This document shows, piece after piece, positions 38,902-47,038 of a stretch of DNA of 64,000 nt. A model generated the notes under the pieces. The model did not search any database, was not told the origin of the DNA, and saw nothing but the letters and a program-made list of their open reading frames with translations. This stretch comes from UBA12077 sp963665525 (GTDB taxonomy: Bacteria; Bacteroidota; Bacteroidia; Bacteroidales; UBA12077), in NCBI GenBank assembly GCA_963665525.1, contig OY762280.1:682001-746000 (forward strand), given 5' to 3'. The translations under genes and the position numbers were made by a program. Every line of letters starts with the position of its first letter. Position 1 is the first letter of the stretch.

Positions 38902-40236
38902 TTAAAATGATAAAGTAAAAGTCGTATTTGAATTTTGCTCGGATTGAACAGAAATATTACCGCCATGTAAATGTATTATTTGTTGGGCAAGGCTTAATCC
39001 AATGCCTGATCCATTCTCTTTGTTTGTATAAAAAGGTAGAAAAATTTTATCCATTTCATTTTCTTCTATACCAAATCCATTATCTGTTATTGTAATACAT
39101 GATTTGTTATCATAGTAAAAAGCTTTTAATACAATTCGCTTATCCTGAACATTTTTTAAGGCATGAATTGAATTCGTGATTAAGTTAATGATGATTTGTT
39201 CCAGCAAACTTTCATCGGCATTAATACTCATGCTAATAGGTTCAATTACAATATCAAATTGTATATCTTGTAACTCAATTTCGTTTATTAGTAGTTTCTT
39301 TATACGACCAAATAAGTTATTCAACTTTATTTCTTTGATAACAGGTTGAGGAATCTTGGTAAGTTTCTTATAGTTCGTTACAAAATCAGTTAGATTAGAA
39401 CTTCTTTTTTCGATTGCCTGAATACCTTCTAAAATATTTTCTAATTGAATTTTATCAATGTTTTCATTCTTTAATTCATCTGATAATGTTTCATAAATAG
39501 TCGATGAAAGAGATTTTATAGGACTTATTGAGTTCATGATTTCATGTGAAATTACACGAATGACTTCTTGCCATGTTTTCATCTCTTTTTCTTGCAACTC
39601 ACTTTTTACATTATAGAAAGTATACAATTTGATTTCTTTATCCTTTATTTTAAAGTGAGTTAAATTTATTGAGATCGGAATATTCTCACCTTTAATATTG
39701 AATATGTGTACGAGCGAATTGTCAAGTGTAACTTTTTGAAGGATGTTTTCTAATGAAATGTGTAGTTGATTTATATGCTTAATATTCTGAATGTTTTGCT
39801 TAAAAATAGTATTGATAAATGAATTATGAAATTCTATATTTTTATCGTTAATAGCTAAAACCCCAACATTAACACTTTCAAGCAAATATGAAAGATAATA
39901 TTCATTAAATAACTTTTCTTTTTCGAGACTTTTATATTTGGATGATAGATTGTTTGAAATGTTCTTAATTAATTCTTCATTAAGATTATAAGAGGTGTTG
40001 ACTAATCTATCTTCTGCATCTTTTAATGTAATATTCTTTAAATAGTGAATGATTTTCTGATTCTTTCGCTGTACATAATAGTACAATATGAATCCTTGTC
40101 CAATAAGTATAGCAATAAAATAGAAGGTAGTAAATTGTAAGTTTTCTTTTTGAGTGCTAAATGCAATTAAAAGACTAACCACAATAATTAGTATTATCTG
40201 AGTAATAAGACTTATTTCGAATTTCTTATATTCCAT
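38902..40236 (-). CDS. Sensor histidine kinase, module 1
   Basis: A 444-residue kinase with two N-terminal helices (about 9-27 and 36-54) joined by a loop of about 8-10 residues, so there is almost no external domain. A PAS-like region (about 115-215) precedes the HisKA domain, whose H-box reads RVISHEIMNSISP near 228. The HATPase domain shows NADESLLEQI, ITDNGFGIEE and GSGIGLSLAQQI. It overlaps the end of the regulator gene by 11 nt (ATGGAATATAA), so translation is coupled. Its C-terminus is nearly identical to that of the module 2 kinase at both protein and DNA level. Confidence 0.9.
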   Translation of the reverse strand: MEYKKFEISLITQIILIIVVSLLIAFSTQKENLQFTTFYFIAILIGQGFILYYYVQRKNQKIIHYLKNITLKDAEDRLVNTSYNLNEELIKNISNNLSSKYKSLEKEKLFNEYYLSYLLESVNVGVLAINDKNIEFHNSFINTIFKQNIQNIKHINQLHISLENILQKVTLDNSLVHIFNIKGENIPISINLTHFKIKDKEIKLYTFYNVKSELQEKEMKTWQEVIRVISHEIMNSISPIKSLSSTIYETLSDELKNENIDKIQLENILEGIQAIEKRSSNLTDFVTNYKKLTKIPQPVIKEIKLNNLFGRIKKLLINEIELQDIQFDIVIEPISMSINADESLLEQIIINLITNSIHALKNVQDKRIVLKAFYYDNKSCITITDNGFGIEENEMDKIFLPFYTNKENGSGIGLSLAQQIIHLHGGNISVQSEQNSNTTFTLSF

Positions 40237-41590
40237 GTTTTTTCATTTTACGATATAGAGTAGCTCTGGTAATACCAAGTTGGTTGGATGTTTCCGAAAT
40301 ATTATAATTAAACTTTCTAAGAGCATCCTGAATAATTCTTTTTTCGTTAGTGTCTAAATTAAAAGTACGTGTTTGAGAAGTTTCAGTGCTTAAGGCCTGA
40401 TTAATTTGAATATCTTCTTGTTTAATGACATCGTTCTCACATAATATAAGTGCTTTTTCAATAGTATGCTCAAATTCTCTTATGTTTCCTGGCCAGTTAT
40501 GCTTAATTAGTAGGTCAATTACATTTGGATAAATTTTAATATCTTCTTTTTGATATTTTCTTTTGTATTTCTCAAGAAAGAACGAAGTAAGCGCAGGTAT
40601 ATCTTCTTTTCTTTCTCTTAATGGAGGTAGTTCAATTTGGATGGTATTAATTCGATAAAGGAGATCTTCCCTGAATTTTGATTGATTAATCATTTCGTAT
40701 AATGGCATGTTCGTAGCACTTATAAGTCTTATGTTAACCGGAACAGGCTTATTTGAACCTACTTTATAAATTTCACGATTTTGTAAAACAGTAAGTAATT
40801 TAGCTTGCTGCTCAATGGGTAAATTTCCAATTTCATCTAAGAATAGAGTACCTTCCGAAGCTATCTCAAAACGGCCTGTTCGGTCCTTATTCGCACTGGT
40901 AAACGAACCTTTTAAATGTCCAAATAATTCACTTTCAATTAAGGATGAAGGAAAGGAGCTAATATCAACAGAAACAAAAATATCGTTGGCCCGATTAGAT
41001 TGTTTATGAATTTCACGTGCAATGATTTCTTTCCCTGTTCCGTTTTCTCCCAGAATTAAAATATTCGTTTCTGTCTTAGCAACCTTCTGAATGGTTGAAA
41101 ATACCTTTTGAATAGATGCAGATTCACCAACAAATAATCCATACGATTTTGAGATATCGTATTTTAGTTGTTGTTGTTTGTTTTTAAGCGTTTTTATTTC
41201 AATTTTAGACTGCTTTAATTTAACAGCATTTTGAATAGTGGCTAGAATTTTTTCATTATCCCAGGGTTTCTCGATAAAATCCATTGCACCTTCTTTTAGG
41301 GTTCGAACTGCGAGTTCCACATTGCCATAAGCAGTTAAAAATATAATGGATGAATCGGGCGAGATTTCTTTGATACGCTTCATCCAGAAAATCCCTTCAT
41401 TACAATTATTAATTCCTGAAGTAAAATTCATATCCAAAACAATTACATCATAATCTTTCGATGAAACATTACTTGGGATCTGTTCCGGGTTACTTATTGT
41501 ATCAATTGTTGAAAAGTGTTTTGATAAGAACATTTTAAGAGCCAGAAGAACTTCTTTATTATCATCAACAATTAGAATATTTGCTTGCAT
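40226..41590 (-). CDS. NtrC-family sigma-54 response regulator, module 1
   Basis: A 454-residue regulator: receiver domain (IVDDNKE, phospho-acceptor in VLDMNF near residue 53, lysine in EKPWDN), AAA+ domain (Walker A GENGTGKE near 180, Walker B TLFLDEIGNLP) and a Fis-type helix-turn-helix (NISETSNQLGITRATLYRKM). The sigma-54 contact loop reads GSFTSA where the family consensus is GAFTGA, the most divergent of the four here. It is expected to bind the paired 17-bp sites at 41603-41640 and to drive the divergent permease. Confidence 0.92.
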   Translation of the reverse strand: MQANILIVDDNKEVLLALKMFLSKHFSTIDTISNPEQIPSNVSSKDYDVIVLDMNFTSGINNCNEGIFWMKRIKEISPDSSIIFLTAYGNVELAVRTLKEGAMDFIEKPWDNEKILATIQNAVKLKQSKIEIKTLKNKQQQLKYDISKSYGLFVGESASIQKVFSTIQKVAKTETNILILGENGTGKEIIAREIHKQSNRANDIFVSVDISSFPSSLIESELFGHLKGSFTSANKDRTGRFEIASEGTLFLDEIGNLPIEQQAKLLTVLQNREIYKVGSNKPVPVNIRLISATNMPLYEMINQSKFREDLLYRINTIQIELPPLRERKEDIPALTSFFLEKYKRKYQKEDIKIYPNVIDLLIKHNWPGNIREFEHTIEKALILCENDVIKQEDIQINQALSTETSQTRTFNLDTNEKRIIQDALRKFNYNISETSNQLGITRATLYRKMKKHGI

Positions 41591-41602
41591 GTATTTATTT
41601 GG

Positions 41603-41640
41603 TGTTTAAAAACAATACACAAATGTATTAATATTAAACA
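41603..41640. promoter_or_regulatory. Paired sites, candidate enhancer of module 1
   Basis: TGTTTAAAAACAATACA (41603-41619) and the reverse complement of TGTATTAATATTAAACA (41624-41640) agree at 14 of 17 positions. The two centres are 21 bp apart. The pair lies 13 nt upstream of the regulator's start and 63 bp from the -24-like element of the permease. Confidence 0.55.
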
Positions 41641-41703
41641 TCAAAATCAAATTAAATTTTAATAATAGTCATATAATCAATGATATATGATTTCGGAATA
41701 AGA

Positions 41704-41720
41704 TTGGCATACACCTAACT
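41704..41720 (+). promoter_or_regulatory. Candidate sigma-54 promoter, module 1
   Basis: TTGGCATACACCTAACT: the -24 half (TTGGCAT) is strong, the -12 half (TAACT against TTGCW) is weak. It ends 34 nt before the permease ATG. Confidence 0.4.
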
Positions 41721-41754
41721 GAAAAATTAGATTTATTCATTAAATTTATAGACC

Positions 41755-44142
41755 ATGTTTAGAAATTATTTAAAAATAGCTCAACGAAATATCTTAAAAC
41801 GAAAAGTTTTTTCTTTAATCAACATCGTTGGTTTATCGGTTAGTATTGCTGTTAGTATTTTAATATTACTTTATGCTGTGCACGAATTATCATACGATAG
41901 TTATTATGATAATGTTGATGCTAAGTATCGTGTTGTTTCGCATGTAATACACGGTGAAGAAGAGTATACCAATAATGTATCGAATGGAACACTGGCAGGC
42001 GATATTTTAGAAATAATCCCTGGGGTTAAAAATGCTTTCCAGGTATATATTGATTTTCCATATGTTCAGGTTGGTAATGAAACATATTTAGAAGACAATT
42101 ATGATGTTTATTATGCCGGGGATGGAATATTTGATTTTTTTTCAGTAAAATTCACTGAGGGGAATCCTGAAACGGCATTGAAAGAACCTTTTTCTATTGT
42201 TCTTACAGAGACCTATGCTCATAAATATTTTGGGGATTCATTAGTATTGGGTAAATCCTTATTGGTTAATTCAAAATTGGAATATAAAGTAACCGGAGTT
42301 GTAAAGGATTTACCTGAAAATACTCATTTTAAGTTTAATATCTTATTCTCCTTACCATCTCTTTTAAAGACTTATGGTTTAAATGATTATCATCCATTTA
42401 GAAATTCTTTTATAACTTATGTTGAATTCTCACACAATGAGAATATTGAACAAGTTGAGAAAAAGATAACAGAAATTTCATTGAGTTATTTACCTCCTCA
42501 ATTAAAAGAAATGATTACTGTTTGGAAAACTTTACAGCCAATAAAAGATATTCATTTAAAATCTGATTTTGAAGATAAATACAAGGGAGGAAATATTAAA
42601 ATTATCTATATTTTCTCATCCATTGCCATATTAATATTACTACTTGCATGTATTAATTATATTAACTTATCTACTGCCCAATATTCTTCAAGAACAAAAG
42701 AGGTTGCTATAAGAAAAACAACAGGAGCGAACAGGAGTAGTCTGGTTAAGCAATTTATTACTGAATCGGTTATAATAATATTACTAAGTTTAGCAACAGC
42801 AATCGTTATTGCCGAATTTTTCTTGCCAATATTTAATACAATTATAAATTTCCAATTAAAAATAGCATATTTCGAGAAATGGTATAATGTACTTCTTATT
42901 CTGGGAGTAGGATTTCTTGTAAGTTTGATTTCATCGCTATATCCTGCATTTTATCTTTCGTCATTTAAAGTTGTTGATGTATTTAAAATGAAAATTCGTA
43001 TTGGTAAAGGAAATATTAACATTCGAAGAGTTCTGGTTGTATTTCAATTTACTGTGACTGTTTTTTTGATTATTAGTACTTTAATAATTAGTAAGCAGCT
43101 TAATTATGTGAATAATAAAGATTTGGGATTTAATAAAAATAACTTAATGACTGTTAGGCTAAATAATAAACAGGCTATTAGTCAATTAGAAGTATTAAAA
43201 AATGAAATTGAAAATCTTTCTTGTGTTCATTCATCTACAGTTAGTTCTAATTTTCCAAGTGGTACAGCTAGTTGGGAGAATATATTTGAATTTGAAGGCC
43301 ATGAAAGTGAGCAATTTGATGTAATGCCATTATTAGATGTTGATTATAATTTCTTAGAAACAATGCAAATTAGTTTATCTAGAGGGCGAAATTTTTCTAC
43401 AGAATTTTTTACTGATTCAAATGCAGTATTAGTTAATGAAACTTTGGTTAAATTAATGAATTGGAAAGAACCAATAGGGAAGAAAATTATTGAGAGAGTT
43501 GAAGATAAGACTTATACATATCACGTGATTGGAATTTTTAGGGATTATCATAAGGAATCGTTACATTCTGCTGTGAAGCCAATGATGCTTAGGTTAGCGC
43601 AGAGAAAAAGATATTTGTTGGTTAGATTGACTCATGATTTTTCAGAAGAAAATATTCAAGAGATAAAAGCAGTTTGGGATAAGTTTTGTCCAGGCAAACC
43701 TTTTCAAAATATTTTCATTGACGATGCCTTTGATAGGCTATATCAATCAGAAAGAAATTTATCAAATATTTTTATTTACTTTTCGGTTATTGCAATAATC
43801 ATAGCATGTTTGGGACTATTAGGTTTAATAACTTTGTTTACTCAACAAAAAACAAAAGAAATATCTATTAGAAAAATACTTGGTGCAAAAGCTTCTAATA
43901 TAACATTGATATTAACCAAGGAGTTTATTATACTTCAACTTATTGCTAATGTAATAGCAATGCCTGTTGCTTATTTTGCTATGAACAAATGGCTGGCTGG
44001 TTTTACTTTTCATGTTAAAATTGGCTGGCTTGTTTTTGTATTAGGAGCCGTGATAACAGCTATTATTTCTATTGCAGCAATTAGTATTCAAACTTATAAA
44101 GCTGCAGTTTCTAATCCATCAGAAAACCTTCGTTACGAGTAG
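41755..44142 (+). CDS. FtsX/MacB-like ABC permease, module 1 (795 aa)
   Basis: Duplicated FtsX/MacB architecture with eight probable helices and two large periplasmic domains. Coupling motifs: TKEVAIRKTTGAN and TKEISIRKILGAK; C-terminus ENLRYE. No ATPase is encoded anywhere in the array, so any energy source must come from elsewhere. Its pairing with a short-loop kinase suggests that it detects an envelope signal for the kinase, or that it is the effector of the circuit, or both. Stop TAG is 1 nt from the stop of the module 2 kinase. Confidence 0.9.
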   Translation: MFRNYLKIAQRNILKRKVFSLINIVGLSVSIAVSILILLYAVHELSYDSYYDNVDAKYRVVSHVIHGEEEYTNNVSNGTLAGDILEIIPGVKNAFQVYIDFPYVQVGNETYLEDNYDVYYAGDGIFDFFSVKFTEGNPETALKEPFSIVLTETYAHKYFGDSLVLGKSLLVNSKLEYKVTGVVKDLPENTHFKFNILFSLPSLLKTYGLNDYHPFRNSFITYVEFSHNENIEQVEKKITEISLSYLPPQLKEMITVWKTLQPIKDIHLKSDFEDKYKGGNIKIIYIFSSIAILILLLACINYINLSTAQYSSRTKEVAIRKTTGANRSSLVKQFITESVIIILLSLATAIVIAEFFLPIFNTIINFQLKIAYFEKWYNVLLILGVGFLVSLISSLYPAFYLSSFKVVDVFKMKIRIGKGNINIRRVLVVFQFTVTVFLIISTLIISKQLNYVNNKDLGFNKNNLMTVRLNNKQAISQLEVLKNEIENLSCVHSSTVSSNFPSGTASWENIFEFEGHESEQFDVMPLLDVDYNFLETMQISLSRGRNFSTEFFTDSNAVLVNETLVKLMNWKEPIGKKIIERVEDKTYTYHVIGIFRDYHKESLHSAVKPMMLRLAQRKRYLLVRLTHDFSEENIQEIKAVWDKFCPGKPFQNIFIDDAFDRLYQSERNLSNIFIYFSVIAIIIACLGLLGLITLFTQQKTKEISIRKILGAKASNITLILTKEFIILQLIANVIAMPVAYFAMNKWLAGFTFHVKIGWLVFVLGAVITAIISIAAISIQTYKAAVSNPSENLRYE

Positions 44143-44143
44143 T

Positions 44144-45496
44144 TTAAAATGATAAAGTAAAGGTCGTATTTGAATTTTGCTCCGATTGAACAGAAATACT
44201 ACCTCCATGTAATCGCATAATTTGTTGAGCAAGGCTTAGTCCAATTCCTGAGCCTTGTTCTTTCGTTGTAAAAAACGGAATAAATATCTGATCCATAATA
44301 TCTTTTGGAATTCCTGCGCCATTATCGCTAATTTCTAAATGGGGTTTACCTTTATGATTAATAAATGCTCTTAAGTTAATTTGCCCAGATTTTCCTGAAA
44401 CTGCATCTACCGAGTTTTTTATCAGATTAATAAAAGTTTGTTCAATGTATCTTTTATCAGCATTAATCTCCAGATCAATTGGTAAAATACTGATGTTAAG
44501 CTTAATTTCTTTTGTCTCAAGTTTTTCTTTTAACAAGAGTTCCAGGTTATAAAAAAGCTCGGCAACTTTAAATCTCTCAAAGTTCATTGTTTTAAGAGAA
44601 GAAATACTACGGTAGTTATTTACAAAATCAACCAATCCTTCACCTCGTTTAGTTATGATGTGTAGACCTTCGGTTGTTTTTGAAATGATATGATCTGTAA
44701 TTTCGGTTTTTGTGATAGCCCTGTTTTGTTCTTTTATAAAAAGCTTTTCTAATGAATTGGATAAAGAGGTAATAGGAGATATGGTATTGTTAATTTCGTG
44801 TGTTAGTATTCGAATTAATTTATGCCACGATTCGATTTCTTTTTCACTAAGTTCTGTTTCTATATTTTGAAACGAAACTAGTTTTAACTGATCATTCTTG
44901 ATTTTAAATTCTGAAATTTTTATGGACAGTGGTAATGCTTTTGTTTGGCCTTTAATCATCATTGATTTCTCATCTCCAGAATGACTGTTCTTTAAAAAAT
45001 GATAGAAATTAGGATGAATATTTTCAATTTCTTCAATCTGGTGTATCTTTTTTATATTAAGAAGCTCGGTAGCACTTTTATTAATTAAATCAACATGACC
45101 CGAACTATTAATTGTAATAATTCCTGTTTGTGCATGCTCTATAACCGTTTTATAATATGACTGTTGGATTTCTTTTAATTCGGTTATATTAAATAACTGA
45201 TCTCTGATATAGTTAATATTATTTTGAAATTCTTGATTGATATAAGGAAATACTTTATCGTGAAATGCAAACGAAGCATCTTGAGTTTTTAGTGCAGCAA
45301 AAAAGTTTACAATTTCGCGGTTAAAACGATTGATATATTTTAAAAGCAAACCAATTTGCACGATTAGTAAAGCGATCAGGCTGAGTACTGTAAAAAGTTT
45401 TTCTGGATTACGAAAAAACGGAACAATGCTAATGCATGTTACAAGGATGAGAATTATCCTTACCAGTATGTTGATATAAAAATTTTTACTTAACAC
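44144..45496 (-). CDS. Sensor histidine kinase, module 2
   Basis: A 450-residue kinase aligned with module 1: two helices (about 9-28 and 36-54) with a loop of about 8 residues, PAS-like segment, H-box RILTHEINNTISP near 230 and G-boxes ISDNGAGIPK and GSGIGLSLAQQI. It starts at GTG, 2 nt after the regulator's stop. This start lines up with the ATG starts of the other kinases (MLSKNFYINI against MIFKNLYYNI), so the overlap seen in the other modules has been lost here. Confidence 0.9.
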   Translation of the reverse strand: MLSKNFYINILVRIILILVTCISIVPFFRNPEKLFTVLSLIALLIVQIGLLLKYINRFNREIVNFFAALKTQDASFAFHDKVFPYINQEFQNNINYIRDQLFNITELKEIQQSYYKTVIEHAQTGIITINSSGHVDLINKSATELLNIKKIHQIEEIENIHPNFYHFLKNSHSGDEKSMMIKGQTKALPLSIKISEFKIKNDQLKLVSFQNIETELSEKEIESWHKLIRILTHEINNTISPITSLSNSLEKLFIKEQNRAITKTEITDHIISKTTEGLHIITKRGEGLVDFVNNYRSISSLKTMNFERFKVAELFYNLELLLKEKLETKEIKLNISILPIDLEINADKRYIEQTFINLIKNSVDAVSGKSGQINLRAFINHKGKPHLEISDNGAGIPKDIMDQIFIPFFTTKEQGSGIGLSLAQQIMRLHGGSISVQSEQNSNTTFTLSF

Positions 45497-45498
45497 GA

Positions 45499-46860
45499 TT
45501 ATAAATTGTATTTTTTAATCTTATTATATAATGTTTGACGTGTTAATCCTAATTCTTTGGCAGCATCTATCATCTTACCGGAATTATTAGCTAAAGCTCT
45601 TTGTATAGCTGTTTTTTCAATTTCTTCAAATTTTAACGGCCATTCCGATGATGTTTGCACAGATTTAAGCATAAAATCGCTGGGCTGTAATGTATTGCCA
45701 GCACACAAGATAACTGCTTTTTCTATCGTATGCTTAAGTTCGCGGATATTGCCAGGCCAAGCGTAGGATTGCAATGTATTTATTGCATTATGACTTAATT
45801 TCAAGAAAGGCTTTTCGTATTTTGTTGTGAATATCTTTAAATAATATTCGGCGATTGGAATTATATCATCTTCTCTTTGTCGTAGTGGTGGAAGTTCAAT
45901 TTGTAACGTATTTATTCGATAATATAAATCTTCACGAAATAAACCTTCCTGAATGAGCTTGTCAAGATTCTTATTAGTTGCTGAAATTAATCTTACATCA
46001 ATTTCTGTTGATGAGTTGCTTCCTATTGGAGTTATAGTTTTATTTTGCAGAGCAGTTAGCATTTTGGCTTGTAGTGAGGTAGGGATATTCCCAATTTCGT
46101 CTAAGAATAAAGTGCCTTTATTGGCAATTTCAAATCTGCCTGTACGGTCTTCTTTTGCATCGGTAAAAGATCCTTTTTTATGTCCAAAGAGCTCACTTTC
46201 AAATAATGTTTCAGGAATAGATCCTAAATCTATGCCTATCATAGGGTTAGATTTTCGCTTCGATTTTCTATGGATTTCTTTGGCGATAAGTTCTTTACCT
46301 GTTCCGTTCTCGCCCAGTATAAGAACATTTACTTCGGTTCCTGCAACTTTCTCAATCAGATCAAAAACCTCTTTCATTTTAGATGAGAATCCAATGATCT
46401 TTTCGGTGGGTTTATTTATTTCATTGCTTAATGTATCTTTTTCTTTCGAAAGTTTCTTAATCTCTAGTTGCGATTCCCTGATCTTTAAAGCAGACCTTAA
46501 GGTGCTTATTAGTTTTTCGTTATTCCATGGTTTGATTACAAAATCAGTAGCTCCTTCTTTAATGGCTTTAACTGCTAAATCAACATCTCCATAAGCTGTT
46601 ATGAAAATTACAATCGCATTTTCGTCTGCTTTAAGTATTTCATGTAACCAAAATATTCCTTCATTTCCGGTATTTAATCCTGCCGAGAAATTCATATCAA
46701 GAAGAATAACATCATACTCTTCTTTTTTGTATTCAGATAAAAGAGAATTGGGATTAGATATTGTTTTGACGACCTCAAATTCGTTATCTAATAATATTTT
46801 TAATGAACGTAAGATGTTTTTATCATCATCTACAATTAATATCTTACCTTTAGATAGCAT
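45499..46860 (-). CDS. NtrC-family sigma-54 response regulator, module 2
   Basis: A 453-residue regulator with the same three domains. Phospho-acceptor in ILLDMNF, Walker A GENGTGKE, Walker B TLFLDEIGNIP, sigma-54 loop GSFTDA, DNA-binding helix KMIDAAKELGLTRQTLYNKI. The distinct recognition helix agrees with the distinct dyad pair found upstream of this module (GTAAA-N5-TTTAC). Confidence 0.92.
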   Translation of the reverse strand: MLSKGKILIVDDDKNILRSLKILLDNEFEVVKTISNPNSLLSEYKKEEYDVILLDMNFSAGLNTGNEGIFWLHEILKADENAIVIFITAYGDVDLAVKAIKEGATDFVIKPWNNEKLISTLRSALKIRESQLEIKKLSKEKDTLSNEINKPTEKIIGFSSKMKEVFDLIEKVAGTEVNVLILGENGTGKELIAKEIHRKSKRKSNPMIGIDLGSIPETLFESELFGHKKGSFTDAKEDRTGRFEIANKGTLFLDEIGNIPTSLQAKMLTALQNKTITPIGSNSSTEIDVRLISATNKNLDKLIQEGLFREDLYYRINTLQIELPPLRQREDDIIPIAEYYLKIFTTKYEKPFLKLSHNAINTLQSYAWPGNIRELKHTIEKAVILCAGNTLQPSDFMLKSVQTSSEWPLKFEEIEKTAIQRALANNSGKMIDAAKELGLTRQTLYNKIKKYNL

Positions 46861-46885
46861 TATATACTTAAAAATTGAATTGAAC

Positions 46886-46921
46886 GTAAAATAAATTTAC
46901 CTAAATGTAAAAATATTTTAC
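46886..46921. promoter_or_regulatory. Paired 15-bp dyads, candidate enhancer of module 2
   Basis: GTAAAATAAATTTAC (46886-46900) and GTAAAAATATTTTAC (46907-46921) are both perfect GTAAA-N5-TTTAC dyads with centres 21 bp apart. The second dyad extends to a 10-bp arm (AAATGTAAAA/TTTTACATTT). The pair lies 64 bp before the -24-like element. Confidence 0.65.
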
Positions 46922-46985
46922 ATTTTAAAAAAGTTTAATTAATTGAGTGAGGTTTAAAGCGCAGATTATCAATGAATAAATTATG

Positions 46986-47002
46986 TTGGCATTTTTATTG
47001 GC
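46986..47002 (+). promoter_or_regulatory. Candidate sigma-54 promoter, module 2
   Basis: TTGGCATTTTTATTGGC has a strong -24 half; the -12 half reads TTGGC, with the GC one base further than the consensus. It ends 36 nt before the start codon. Confidence 0.45.
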
Positions 47003-47038
47003 ATATTGAGTAAAAATGTTAAATAAAAATTCAAAATT

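Noticed and set aside
45953..46594. 213-residue plus-strand frame opposite the module 2 regulator
   Set aside because: Antisense shadow of a conserved coding region; composition is serine- and leucine-rich as usual for such shadows. The same applies to the plus-strand frames opposite the other regulators and the RND genes.
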